Source: Blastococcus colisei (lineage in GTDB: Bacteria; Actinomycetota; Actinomycetes; Mycobacteriales; Geodermatophilaceae). Taken from it: DNA of 64,000 bases. Positions 16,672 to 24,706 of the stretch are shown piece by piece. Both the position numbers and the translations under genes were made by a program. Where the stretch lies: NCBI RefSeq assembly GCF_006717095.1, contig NZ_VFQE01000001.1:620001-684000 (forward strand), given 5' to 3'. A model generated the notes under the pieces. The model had not been told where the DNA came from, searched no databases, and saw only the letters and a program-made list of their open reading frames with translations. Each line of letters opens with the position of its first letter. Position 1 is the stretch's first letter.

Positions 16672-17373
16672 TTCGGCGAAGGCGGCCTCGCCGAGCAGCT
16701 CGGTCAGCTCCGGCGCGTAGGTTTCGACCAGCGGCTCGGGCGAGACGTGCGCCAGCGGCGCGCCCGTGCACCACCAGTGCAGGTCCGCCCCGCCCGGACC
16801 CCAGCCCCGCCGGTCGAACTCCCCGATCGTGGACACCAGCACGGTCGTGCCGTCGGGGCGTTCCACGTGCTCCTGCTCGCGGCGCACGGGCAGCTGCCAG
16901 CAGACATCGGGCTTGGTGGTCAACGGGTGCACGCCGGTCCGCAGCGCCATCCGGTGCAGCGCGCAGCCCTGTCCACCCGGGAACCCCGGCCGGTTGAGGA
17001 AGACGCAGGCGCCGTCCACGACGCGGGTGCGCAGCGACCCCTTGCCGCTCTCGTCGTGCGCGCTGTCCTCCTCGGTCCAGGCCGCCCGGCCGACGGGGGC
17101 CAGCTGCCAGTCCTCGTCGGTGAGGACGGCGACCGACGCGGTGACCCGCGCCAGGTCGTCGTCGTCGGTGAAGAAGGCCCCGTGGCTGCAGCAGCCGTCG
17201 TCGGGGCGGTCCTCGACCACGCCCGCGCAGCCGCGGCCGAAGATGCACGTCCAGGCGGAGGTGAGCCAGGTCAGGTCGGCCCGGACGACGTGATCGGGGT
17301 CGGCCGGGTCGGGGAACTCGACCCACTCGCGGGCGAAGCCGAGCGGGACCTCGGCGGGGGGAGCGTCCGGCAC
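16564..17373 (-). CDS. Cysteine-containing conserved protein, Rv0495c-like
   Basis: 269 residues. It resembles the conserved hypothetical found next to ppx/gppA in mycobacteria (Rv0495c, recalled). Cysteines C43 and C49 (CIFGRGC) and C61-C62 (CCSHGAFF), with further ones in [10 protein letters not shown] and PDVCWQLP, suggest metal or cluster binding. GTG 17373 lies six bases after TACGCT (17385-17380), so translation is probably leaderless. Its 3' end overlaps the convergent GlxA-type gene by 108 bases. No reaction is known. Confidence 0.8.
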   Translation of the reverse strand: MPDAPPAEVPLGFAREWVEFPDPADPDHVVRADLTWLTSAWTCIFGRGCAGVVEDRPDDGCCSHGAFFTDDDDLARVTASVAVLTDEDWQLAPVGRAAWTEEDSAHDESGKGSLRTRVVDGACVFLNRPGFPGGQGCALHRMALRTGVHPLTTKPDVCWQLPVRREQEHVERPDGTTVLVSTIGEFDRRGWGPGGADLHWWCTGAPLAHVSPEPLVETYAPELTELLGEAAFAELRRLAELRLDQGLVAPHPASPRPVPVELHRRRTGG

Positions 17374-17554
17374 GCGGCCAGCGTAGGCCGTGTGATCCGG
17401 GCGCCCATCCTCGCTGCCGATGCCGCCGTCGACGCCGATCTCGAGCAGGTCGCCGGCCGGCGCCGCGACGCCGTCCTCCGGCTCGGTGAACTGTGCCTCG
17501 AGCACCTGCCCGGCTACTGGCGCGGCCCGATCGGCTGACCGGCAGACTGCTGCC

Positions 17555-18499
17555 ATGCGACTCGGGGTGCTGGACGTCGGCTCGAACACCGTGCACCTGC
17601 TCGTCGTGGACGCCCACCGCGGCGCGCACCCCACGCCGATGCACGACGACCGCTGGCTGCTGCGTCTGGCCGAGCAGATCGGGGACGACGGCCTGCTGTC
17701 GAAGGCGGGGGAGAAGGCCCTCCTGCACGCGGTGCAGGAGGCCTGCGACCAGGCCGAGAAACAGGGCTGCGAGGAACTGCTGGCGATGGTGACGTCGGCC
17801 ATCCGCGAGGCGGCGAACGGCCTCGAGGTGCTCGACCGCATCCGCGAGCGGACCGGCGTCGACCTGCAGGTGCTGACCGGTGAGGACGAGGCCCGGTTGA
17901 CCTTCCTGGCCGTCCGCCGGTGGTTCGGCTGGAGCGCCGGACGGCTGCTCATCCTCGACATCGGCGGCGGGTCCCTCGAGCTGGCCAGCGGCATCGACGA
18001 GGACCCCGACGTCGCCCTGTCCCTCCCGCTCGGCGCCGGCCGCATGACGCGGCGGTTCCTGCCGGAGGCCCGGCGCGGCGGGCGGCCGGACCTGGCGGCG
18101 CTGGACGAGCTCGACGCGTACGCGGCCGGGCTGATCGAACCCGCCGCGAAGAAGCTGCGGAACGCGGGCACGCCGGATCTCGTGGCGGCCACCAGCAAGA
18201 CCTTCCGCACCCTCGCCCGCCTGACGGGGGCCGCCCCGTACTCGGCGGGGCTGCAGGTGTCGCGCGAACTCTCCACCGACGGGCTGGGGCAGCTGGTCGG
18301 CTTCATCTCGCGGATCGAGAGCTCGGCGCTGGCCGAGCTGCGGGGGGTCTCACCCGACCGGGCCCATCAGGTTCCGGCCGGCGCCGTGGTGGCTGCCGCC
18401 ACGATGCGTGCGCTGGACGTACGGTGCGTGAGGATCTGTCCGTGGGCGCTGCGGGAGGGTGTCATCCTGCGCAGGCTGGACTCGTTGGGAGGGGTGTGA
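17555..18499 (+). CDS. Ppx/GppA-family exopolyphosphatase or pppGpp phosphatase
   Basis: 314 residues of the ASKHA fold. Phosphate-1 loop [14 protein letters not shown] at the N-terminus, [10 protein letters not shown], and phosphate-2 loop [11 protein letters not shown] near residues 133-143. It is the short two-domain form seen in actinobacteria, lacking the C-terminal HD-like domain. Members hydrolyse polyphosphate and/or pppGpp; which one applies here cannot be decided. ATG 17555 follows CAGACT (17543-17548) by six bases. Its stop overlaps the next ATG by one base (TGATG), so the membrane protein downstream is co-translated. Close to the Pho two-component genes. Confidence 0.88.
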   Translation: MRLGVLDVGSNTVHLLVVDAHRGAHPTPMHDDRWLLRLAEQIGDDGLLSKAGEKALLHAVQEACDQAEKQGCEELLAMVTSAIREAANGLEVLDRIRERTGVDLQVLTGEDEARLTFLAVRRWFGWSAGRLLILDIGGGSLELASGIDEDPDVALSLPLGAGRMTRRFLPEARRGGRPDLAALDELDAYAAGLIEPAAKKLRNAGTPDLVAATSKTFRTLARLTGAAPYSAGLQVSRELSTDGLGQLVGFISRIESSALAELRGVSPDRAHQVPAGAVVAAATMRALDVRCVRICPWALREGVILRRLDSLGGV

Positions 18500-19365
18500 T
18501 GGCCGAGCCGGACTGGAACCCGGACACGGGGGGACGTTCACTCGCCGAGATCCTGCGCGAGGCCGGCATCGAATCGGCCAACCGGGCCGCTCGCCGCCGC
18601 ACCTGGGACGACCCCGAGGAGACCGGTATCCGCCAACGGCGGGCCGAGGCCGCGGCGGCCGACGGCGCGGCCGGCCGGGCCGGGTACGGACGCCGTCGCA
18701 GCGACCAGGGCGATGCCTACTCCGGGGCCTCGTCCGACGCCCGCCCCCCGGCCGTCGAGCGCCGGCAGAACCCCGAGCGCAGGCAGCCGCGGCTTCCCGT
18801 TCCCGGCGCCTCCACGGCGGCCATCCCCGGTCTCCGCCCGGACCGCAAGCCCGGGGTCCCGGCCTCGTCCGCGATGCCGAGCGCCCCGGTGCCCAGCATC
18901 GGAGCTCCCCGGGCGCCGTTGCACAGCCAGCCGGTGCCGGCGCTCGACCGACGCGCGGGCCAGCCGATCCCGCAGCGGGCCTCGTCCCGGTCGCTGCGCG
19001 AGCCCGACCACCCGTCCACCGGCCCCATCCCCGTGGTGCGGGCCGATCAGCTCGACCTCGACGACCTCGACGCGACCCCTCGGGAGAGCGCGCTGGCGTG
19101 GTTGCGTTTCGCCGGCGAGCTGGTCATCGCCCTCGCCGTCGGTGTCGGCGTGTACTTCGCCGCCACCGTGCTGTGGGAGATCGTCCCCCACGTCGCCGTC
19201 CTGCTCGCCCCCCTGGCCGTCACCGGGCTGGTCACCGGAGTGGGCGTCTGGCGCCAGAAGCAGGGGCGGGAGCCGATCGGCGCTCGTCTGCTCGCCGTCC
19301 TCGTGTTCGCCGGCACCCTGCTGACGATCGCGCCGGCCGCCGGTCTGCTCGCCGCCGGGTCGTGA
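18499..19365 (+). CDS. Membrane protein with long disordered N-terminus, Rv0497-like
   Basis: 288 residues. The first 190 are hydrophilic, rich in Pro, Arg and Ser (SLAEILREAGIESANRAARR near the start is the most conserved-looking part). Then three membrane helices follow (FAGELVIALAVGVGVYFAAT, VAVLLAPLAVTGLVTGVGVW, LLAVLVFAGTLLTIAPAAG). Placement directly after the ppx-like gene with a one-base overlap matches Rv0496-Rv0497 in mycobacteria (recalled). Function unknown; a cell-envelope role is a guess. Confidence 0.78.
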   Translation: MAEPDWNPDTGGRSLAEILREAGIESANRAARRRTWDDPEETGIRQRRAEAAAADGAAGRAGYGRRRSDQGDAYSGASSDARPPAVERRQNPERRQPRLPVPGASTAAIPGLRPDRKPGVPASSAMPSAPVPSIGAPRAPLHSQPVPALDRRAGQPIPQRASSRSLREPDHPSTGPIPVVRADQLDLDDLDATPRESALAWLRFAGELVIALAVGVGVYFAATVLWEIVPHVAVLLAPLAVTGLVTGVGVWRQKQGREPIGARLLAVLVFAGTLLTIAPAAGLLAAGS

Positions 19366-19371
19366 GCCGGG

Positions 19372-19935
19372 TCAGACGGCCGGTTCCTCCTCGTCCTCGC
19401 GGGCGAACTCCTCCACGATCGCGGCGCTGAACGCGTCCAGGTCGTCGGGCTTGCGGCTGGTGATCAGGTTCCCGTCGACGACGACCTCCTCGTCGACCCA
19501 GTCGGCGCCGGCGTTGCGCAGATCGGTCTGCAGCGACGGCCAGGACGTCATGCGGCGACCCTTCACCACGCCGGCCTCGATGAGCACCCAGGGTGCGTGG
19601 CAGATCGCCGCGACCGGCTTGCCGGCGTCGAAGAACGAGGTCACGAAGGCGACGGCGTCGGAGTCGGCGCGGACGAAGTCGCCGTTGATGACGCCGCCGG
19701 GCAGGACCAGTGCCCCGTAGGCGTCGGGGTCGGCCGAGCTGACGACGGCGTCGACCTTCCTCGTGTCGCCCTTGTCGATGTGGTCGTAGGCGGTGATCGA
19801 GCCGCTCTCGAGCGAGACCAGCTCCGGCTCGGCGCCCGCCTCCTCCAGCGCCTGCCACGGCCGGTCCAGCTCGACCTGCTCGACGCCGTCCGTCGCCAGC
19901 ACGGCCACCTTCATCCCGTTCAGTTCTCCTGCCAT
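19372..19935 (-). CDS. DJ-1/PfpI-family protein (type 1 glutamine amidotransferase-like)
   Basis: 187 residues. The PfpI/YhbO signature is present: LVLPGGVINGDFVRAD, nucleophile elbow AAICHAPWVLIEAG with the catalytic Cys followed by His, and LITSRKPDDLDAFSAAIVEEF. Such proteins act as stress-related glyoxalases/deglycases or putative proteases; the exact activity is debated. ATG 19935 is used; an internal ATG at 19914 (MKVAVLATDG) is an alternative. The end is six bases from the convergent membrane-protein stop. Confidence 0.88.
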   Translation of the reverse strand: MAGELNGMKVAVLATDGVEQVELDRPWQALEEAGAEPELVSLESGSITAYDHIDKGDTRKVDAVVSSADPDAYGALVLPGGVINGDFVRADSDAVAFVTSFFDAGKPVAAICHAPWVLIEAGVVKGRRMTSWPSLQTDLRNAGADWVDEEVVVDGNLITSRKPDDLDAFSAAIVEEFAREDEEEPAV

Positions 19936-19994
19936 GCGGCGGCGGCTACCCGGGGCCCGGACACGGCACACACGCGCGCACTACGGTTTCCCGC

Positions 19995-20633
19995 GTGATC
20001 ACCCGCGTCGGAACCGCGCTGCAGCACCTGCTCAGGCGGGCGGCTGCGTCCGGGCGGGACCCGGTGGAGCTGGCGCGCGAGGTCGTCGCGGCGGGCTGCC
20101 TGGTGGAGCTCGAGAGCGACGACGTCGCGCTCGTCGAGCGGCTAGGCGGCGCCGGCCTGTCGGCCTCGGTCGAGGTGACCGTTCCGGTGGACCGCTTCGG
20201 TCCCGCCCCCCGCGCCGCTGCGCTCGCGGCGGCGGCGGGGCTCTCCGTCGCCCTGACCGGACCCGCCGAGGCGGTGGAGCGGGTCGACCTGGCCGGCGCT
20301 CGCGTGGTCGTCGCCGCGGACGAGCCGGGCGCCGAGGACCGGTGCCGGGCGCTCGCGGGCCGTCGGGTCCGGCTGGTCGCCCGGCGCCGGCGCGGCTCCG
20401 CCGACCTCTCCTTCGTCCGCTGCCTCAACGTCCTGTTGGCCGGGGAGGGGCACCCGGGCATCGCGGTGTCCGATCCCCGGCTGATCGCCATCGCCGGTGA
20501 ACGCGCGGCCTGGAACGGCCGCACGCCCGACAGCTGGGAGCTCGTCATGCCCTACGGAGAACTGGTGTCCGAACGACGGCGCCTCGTCGCGGCCGGCTCC
20601 GTCGTCCGTGTGAGCGTCAGGGGCCGTTCGTGA
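19995..20633 (+). CDS. Truncated proline-dehydrogenase-like protein
   Basis: 212 residues. The C-terminal part reads like the PRODH barrel of proline dehydrogenases (SFVRCLNVLLAGEGHPGIAV near 139-158, SDPRLIAIAGERAAWNGR, DSWELVMPYG at 179-188). The family is normally about 300 residues. Here the first barrel strands are reduced, and the final helix that carries the substrate-binding arginine pair is missing. Proline oxidation is therefore doubtful. GTG 19995 follows TACGGT (19982-19987) by seven bases, and the stop overlaps the proC start (GTGA), so it is expressed and coupled to proline synthesis. A regulatory or proline-binding role is only a guess. Confidence 0.65.
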   Translation: MITRVGTALQHLLRRAAASGRDPVELAREVVAAGCLVELESDDVALVERLGGAGLSASVEVTVPVDRFGPAPRAAALAAAAGLSVALTGPAEAVERVDLAGARVVVAADEPGAEDRCRALAGRRVRLVARRRRGSADLSFVRCLNVLLAGEGHPGIAVSDPRLIAIAGERAAWNGRTPDSWELVMPYGELVSERRRLVAAGSVVRVSVRGRS

Positions 20634-21505
20634 GCGAGCTCGCGAGCTCAGCGGACGAGCAGAGCACCGCCACCGGACGCCGCGGGCTGGCCATCATCGG
20701 CGGCGGCAAGATCGGCGAGGCCCTCCTGTCGGGCCTGGTCCGCCGCGGGGGTCCCGACGGCATCCTGGTGTGCGAGCGCAGTCCCGAGCGGGCCGCGCAG
20801 CTGGCCCAGCGCTACGGGGTCGGGACGGTGGACCTGGGTGAGGCGACCGTCCGGGCGCGGGTGCTGCTGCTGGCGGTGAAGCCCCAGGACATCGACGTCC
20901 TGCTCGGCCGGCTGGCCGAGCACGTCGACCCCGGCCACCTCGTCGTCTCGGTGGCGGCGGGCGTCCCGACGACGCGCCTGGAGTCGGCCCTGCCCGGAGG
21001 CGTCCCCGTCGTCCGGGTCATGCCGAACACCCCGGCCCTGGTCGACGAGGGCATGAGCGTGCTCTCGGCGGGCGCGCATGCGGGGGAGGAGCACCTCGAC
21101 GAGGCCGAGGCGCTGCTGGCCGCGGTCGGGCAGGTACGCCGGGTGCCGGAGAGCCAGCAGGACGCCGTCACGGCGCTGTCGGGCAGCGGGCCGGCCTACT
21201 TCTTCTACCTGGTCGAGGCGATGGTCGACGCGGGGATCCTGCTGGGTCTGCCGCGGGCGCTGGCGGCCGACCTCGTGGTCCAGACCGCGCTGGGCGCCGC
21301 GGTGATGATGCGCGACTCGGGGGAGCACCCCGTCCAGCTGCGCGAGGCCGTGTCCAGCCCGGGGGGTACGACGGTCGCCGCGATCCGGGAGCTCGAGCGG
21401 CACGGCGTCCGGGCGGCGCTCATGGCCGCCATCGAGGCCGCGCACGCCCGCTCGGTGGAGCTCGGCAGGGATCATGACGAGGGCCCCCGCCGGGACAGGA
21501 CCTGA
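20630..21505 (+). CDS. proC: Pyrroline-5-carboxylate reductase
   Basis: 291 residues including about 18 extra at the N-terminus. ProC reduces pyrroline-5-carboxylate to proline with NAD(P)H, the last step of proline synthesis. Seen: Rossmann loop IIGGGKIGEALLSGL near residues 22-36, AVKPQDID, VVRVMPNTPALVDEGM, and the C-terminal signature ALSGSGPAYFFYLVEAMVDA plus SSPGGTTVAAIRELE. GTG 20630 overlaps the stop of the PRODH-like gene; the conserved fold begins later, so a start further in is possible. Followed by a 302-base gap before bldC. Confidence 0.95.
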   Translation: MSELASSADEQSTATGRRGLAIIGGGKIGEALLSGLVRRGGPDGILVCERSPERAAQLAQRYGVGTVDLGEATVRARVLLLAVKPQDIDVLLGRLAEHVDPGHLVVSVAAGVPTTRLESALPGGVPVVRVMPNTPALVDEGMSVLSAGAHAGEEHLDEAEALLAAVGQVRRVPESQQDAVTALSGSGPAYFFYLVEAMVDAGILLGLPRALAADLVVQTALGAAVMMRDSGEHPVQLREAVSSPGGTTVAAIRELERHGVRAALMAAIEAAHARSVELGRDHDEGPRRDRT

Positions 21506-21807
21506 CGGACGAGGGCTGTGGGGTGAGTGCGACCGGTGCGACGGCGAGCCGGGCACGTTAGCCCACATGTCGACACGACGCCAGCACTGTCCGTCATCGG
21601 CCAGTGACCGTGTCGCGAAACGCGCCGCGCAACAGTTCTCACGTGTCGCACTGGTGTAGTTCTGCCGAGGACGGACCGGTCCGCCTGTTCGATTCAACCA
21701 TCGCACCAGTCACGTCCGTCCCCTTACGCTCTGTGGCAGCACATGCGTGTTCAGTTGCCGGTGGGGAAGCCGGCGCCACGACATGAGCTAGGTCCGGAGA
21801 CGAAGAC
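21506..21807. promoter_or_regulatory. Long bldC leader/promoter region
   Basis: 302 bases without a gene. It holds a perfect 12-bp palindrome CGGACCGGTCCG (21672-21683) and a -10-like TACGCT (21725-21730), about 80 bases before bldC. Base composition is lower in GC than the flanking genes between about 21540 and 21740. Nothing else is recognisable. A complex promoter for a global regulator would fit, but that is inference. Confidence 0.35.
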
Positions 21808-22149
21808 ATGACCATGCCCCAGCGTGCCAACGCCCCCCTGATGTCCCGTCCGGGCGTGCCCGGCCCCCGGCCCATGGGCCGCCCGATGGCCGCGACGATG
21901 GCTCGGCCCGTTCCGGCCCAGCACCCGGCCGCCATGCCGCTCGGCCGCCCCAGCGTCCCCGCCCCCCGCGCCGCGGTCACCTTCCTGACCGTGGCGGAGG
22001 TGGCCGCGATGATGCGCGTCTCGAAGATGACCGTGTACCGCCTGGTCCACGCCGGTGAGCTCTCCGCCGTCCGCGTCGGCCGTTCCTTCCGCGTGCCGGA
22101 GCGGGCCGTGCAGGACTACCTGCGCGACGCCTACACCGACATCGCGTGA
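21808..22149 (+). CDS. bldC: BldC-family MerR-like DNA-binding protein
   Basis: 113 residues. The C-terminal 55 residues are the excisionase/MerR-type winged helix of BldC (FLTVAEVAAMMRVSKMTVYR, LVHAGELSAVRVGRSFRVPE, AVQDYLRDAY). The N-terminal 55 residues are a Pro/Met/Arg-rich low-complexity tail. BldC lacks an effector domain and binds direct repeats cooperatively; in Streptomyces it holds back entry into development, and mycobacteria have the counterpart Rv0500A (recalled) in the same place. GGAG precedes ATG 21808. Target genes here are unknown. Confidence 0.9.
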   Translation: MTMPQRANAPLMSRPGVPGPRPMGRPMAATMARPVPAQHPAAMPLGRPSVPAPRAAVTFLTVAEVAAMMRVSKMTVYRLVHAGELSAVRVGRSFRVPERAVQDYLRDAYTDIA

Positions 22150-22373
22150 CGACAGCGGCGGGAGCATCGCAGCGAGGAACGAGCGAGGAGCGGACCGGCG
22201 CGCGGAGTCGCGCCGTAAGCATCGCCTGAGCAGACAGTCGTCCCCGGTAGAGCCGCCCGCGGCAGCGTCGCCGCGGGGTGGCTCGGGTACGCTCGGTCGC
22301 CGGGCGACACCGGGCAGGTTCCCGCTGTCGCGTACGAGCTGATCATTTTCTGCGACGACGTCGGGAGTACCAC
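22150..22373. other. Gap with dispersed-repeat-like sequence and hairpin
   Basis: 224 bases between bldC and the bS22 gene. At 22197-22214 a perfect hairpin is present (GGCGCG, six-base loop, CGCGCC), a candidate end for bldC mRNA. The stretch 22165-22195 (GAGGAACGAGCGAGGAGCGG within it) resembles the repeat in the nuoB-nuoC junction near 55550. TACGCT at 22288-22293 could be a -10 for the downstream gene. Confidence 0.4.
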
Positions 22374-22472
22374 GTGGGTTCGGTCATCAAGAAGCGGCGC
22401 AAGCGGATGGCGAAGAAGAAGCACCGCAAGCTGCTGAAGAAGACGCGCGTTCAGCGACGCAACAAGAAGTGA
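22374..22472 (+). CDS. Small ribosomal subunit protein bS22 (AURKAIP1/COX24 domain)
   Basis: 32 residues, almost entirely basic (VIKKRRKRMAKKKHRKLLKK, then TRVQRRNKK). It matches the actinobacterial mini-protein seen in mycobacterial ribosomes (bS22; Rv0500B counterpart, recalled), which sits near the decoding centre of the 30S subunit. GTG 22374 has GGGAG eight bases upstream. It lies between bldC and the epimerase gene exactly as in mycobacteria. The next gene starts ten bases downstream. Confidence 0.9.
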   Translation: MGSVIKKRRKRMAKKKHRKLLKKTRVQRRNKK

Positions 22473-22482
22473 GCTGACGCTC

Positions 22483-23589
22483 GTGCCGCCCGCGGTCGTC
22501 CTCGTGACCGGCGTGAGCCGGTGGCTGGGGGGCGCGCTGGCGGCCGAGCTGGCGGCCGACCCCTCGATCGGGCGGGTCATCGGCGTGGACACCGTCCCGC
22601 CGTCCCAGGAGATGCTCCGCCGGCTCGGGCGCACCGAGTTCGTGCGGGCCGACATCCGGAACCCGCTGATCGGCAAGGTCATCGCGGCGGCAGCGGTCGA
22701 CACCGTCGTGCACATGAACATCAGCTCCACCCCCGCCGGGTCCGGCGGGCGCGCGCCGATGAAGGAGCTCAACGTCATCGGCACGATGCAGCTGCTGGCC
22801 GCCTGCCAACGGGCACCCTCGGTCGCCCGTTTCGTGCTCAAGTCGACCAGCGCCGTGTACGGCGCCTCCTCCCGCGACCCCGCGGTGTTCACGGAGGCCA
22901 TGCAGGCGCGGCGGGTCCCCTCGGGCGGCTTCGCCAAGGACAGCCTCGACATCGAGAGCTACGTGCGCGCGTTCTCGCGCCGCCGTCCTGACGTCGACGT
23001 CGCCATGCTGCGGTTCACCAACTTCATCGGTCCGCGGATCGACTCCCTGCTCAGTGGGTTCTTCCGCATGCCGGTGGTCCCCACGGCCCTGGGCTACGAC
23101 GCCCGCGTCCAGCTCCTGCACGAGGACGACGCCCTGGCCGTGCTCACCCGCGCGACGACCGGCTCCTTCACCGGCACGGTCAACGTCGGTGGCGCGGGCA
23201 CGCTGCTGCTGTCGCAGGCCATCCGGCGGCTGGGACGCGTGGAGGTCCCGCTGCCCTCGCCGGCCCTCGGCTCGGTCGGCCGGCTGTCCCGGCGGTTCGG
23301 CTTCGTGGACTACTCGCCGGAGCAGATGCGCTTCCTCAACTTCGGGCGGGTCGTCGACACGACGGTCCTGCGCGAGCAGTTCGGCTACACCCCCCGCTAC
23401 ACGACGGAGGCCGCGCTGGCCGACTACGCCCGCACCGTTGCGCCGGTGATCTCACCGCGACTGGTGCACTCGGTCACGTCCAGCATCCGCTCGGCGCTGC
23501 AGCATGCCGGCGACACCGCGACCGCGGTCGGCGACCGGCTCCGCCCGGCGCCTCCGACCCCTGGGCTGCGGGCGGTGCGCGATGCCTGA
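22483..23589 (+). CDS. NAD-dependent epimerase/dehydratase (extended SDR)
   Basis: 368 residues. Extended-SDR features: an altered N-terminal loop LVTGVSRWLGGALAAEL in place of TGxxGxxG, DIRNPLIGK, HMNISSTPAG, STSAVYG, and a loop where the usual YxxxK is not obvious (PSGGFAKDSLDIESYVRAF), so catalysis is uncertain. It corresponds in position to Rv0501 (galE2) in mycobacteria (recalled). Being followed by an eight-base overlap with a PlsC-type acyltransferase, it may work on a lipid or cell-wall sugar, but that is inference. Start GTG 22483 is ten bases after the bS22 stop. Confidence 0.82.
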   Translation: MPPAVVLVTGVSRWLGGALAAELAADPSIGRVIGVDTVPPSQEMLRRLGRTEFVRADIRNPLIGKVIAAAAVDTVVHMNISSTPAGSGGRAPMKELNVIGTMQLLAACQRAPSVARFVLKSTSAVYGASSRDPAVFTEAMQARRVPSGGFAKDSLDIESYVRAFSRRRPDVDVAMLRFTNFIGPRIDSLLSGFFRMPVVPTALGYDARVQLLHEDDALAVLTRATTGSFTGTVNVGGAGTLLLSQAIRRLGRVEVPLPSPALGSVGRLSRRFGFVDYSPEQMRFLNFGRVVDTTVLREQFGYTPRYTTEAALADYARTVAPVISPRLVHSVTSSIRSALQHAGDTATAVGDRLRPAPPTPGLRAVRDA

Positions 23590-24490
23590 GGCCCGCGTGA
23601 TCCCCCTCCGTCCCGACGACGACGAGCCCTACGTCCCGCCGGCGTCCCCGCCCGGTTGGGAAGAGCAGCTGGCCGGTGGGCTGGAGTTCCTGCGTCGCCG
23701 GGTGACGGGGGAGTACGAGACCGACGAGTTCGGCTTCGACCCCGACCTGACCGACCACCTGCTGCTGCCGATCCTGCGACCGCTGTACGAGAAATGGTTC
23801 CGGGTCGAGAGCCAGGGGCTGGAGCACGTCCCGTCACAGGGCGGCGCCCTCGTGGTGGCCAACCATTCGGGCACCATCCCGGCCGACGCGCTGATGACCA
23901 CCGTGGCGCTGCACGACGACCACCCGGCTCGGCGGCGGCTGCGGTTGCTCGGCGCGGACCTCGTCTTCGAACTGCCCTTCATCGGGACGATGTCCCGCAA
24001 GATGGGCACGACGCTGGCCTGCAACGAGGACGCCGAGCGGCTGCTGACCAACGGCGAGCTGGTGGGGGTGTTCCCCGAGGGGTTCAAGGGCATCGGCAAG
24101 CCCTTCCGCGAGCGGTACACCCTGCAGCGGTTCGGCCGCGGGGGTTTCGTCACAGCGGCACTGCGGACGGGCGTCCCGATCATCCCGTGCGCGATCGTCG
24201 GGGCCGAGGAGATCTACCCGATGATCGGCAACGCCAGGACCGCGGCGCGCCTCCTGGGCCTGCCCTACCTGCCCATCACGCCGACGTTCCCGCTGCTGGG
24301 TCCGCTCGGGCTCGTGCCGCTGCCGTCGAAGTGGCTGATCGCGTTCGGTGAGCCGATCGAGACGGCGTCCTACGGCCCGGCCGCGGCCGAGGACCCGATG
24401 CTGGTCTTCAACCTGACCGATCAGGTGCGCGAAACCATCCAGCACTCGCTCTACCAGCTGCTGCTCCAACGGGAGAGCGTCTTCGGCTGA
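23582..24490 (+). CDS. PlsC-type 1-acylglycerol-phosphate acyltransferase family protein
   Basis: 302 residues. Acyltransferase motifs: NHSGTIPADAL carries the NHxxxxD catalytic pair (motif I), motif II is in GTMSRKMGTTLAC, motif III is FPEGFKGIGKPF, and PIIPCAIVGAEE is motif IV. An 85-residue N-terminal extension precedes the domain. Members move an acyl chain onto lysophosphatidate or related acceptors at the membrane face. ATG 23582 overlaps the epimerase end by eight bases. Corresponds to Rv0502 in position (recalled). Acceptor not predictable. Confidence 0.87.
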   Translation: MPEARVIPLRPDDDEPYVPPASPPGWEEQLAGGLEFLRRRVTGEYETDEFGFDPDLTDHLLLPILRPLYEKWFRVESQGLEHVPSQGGALVVANHSGTIPADALMTTVALHDDHPARRRLRLLGADLVFELPFIGTMSRKMGTTLACNEDAERLLTNGELVGVFPEGFKGIGKPFRERYTLQRFGRGGFVTAALRTGVPIIPCAIVGAEEIYPMIGNARTAARLLGLPYLPITPTFPLLGPLGLVPLPSKWLIAFGEPIETASYGPAAAEDPMLVFNLTDQVRETIQHSLYQLLLQRESVFG

Positions 24491-24706
24491 GCCCCCGACG
24501 AGTGGGGGCCGGAGGCTCCCCGAGGAGGGGCTCGAAGCCGCGGCACCGAGCGATAGGACCTGCGGTCGCGCGGATGCTGACCTGGGTCGCCTGCGAGGTG
24601 CCGTGAGGAATGGGGGCCGAAGGCTTTCTGACGATCGGCGGCAGCGGCTCGACGCAGCAGGGGTACGGCTCCTGGCCGCGGTGCGGTCCGGAGGACCGCA
24701 ACGTGC
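24491..24706. other. Convergent gap with several repeat modules
   Basis: 216 bases between the acyltransferase and the HAD gene. Besides the 50-bp repeat at 24655-24704, the left part (24499-24530, starting CGAGTGGGGGCCGGAGG) resembles 12240-12270 in the gpmA-phoU gap. A degenerate second version lies near 24604-24625 (GAATGGGGGCCGAAGGC). So this gap and the gpmA-phoU gap share a modular layout. No gene is visible. Confidence 0.5.
24655..24704. repeat. 50-bp intergenic repeat with hairpin, copy 2
   Basis: 47 of 50 bases match 12300-12349. The hairpin GCGGTCC-GGA-GGACCGC is unchanged (24683-24699); the three differences fall outside the stem. Its end lies two bases from the stop of the minus-strand HAD gene, as copy 1 abuts the phoU stop. 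Confidence 0.8.

Noticed and set aside
17392-17538. 48-residue plus-strand ORF before the ppx-like gene ([17 protein letters not shown]...)
   Set aside because: Fairly protein-like, but it has no start signals and lies in the divergent promoter gap; not enough to call.
24491-24706. Possible small gene in the convergent gap
   Set aside because: Open frames here are explained by repeat modules; none has a start signal.
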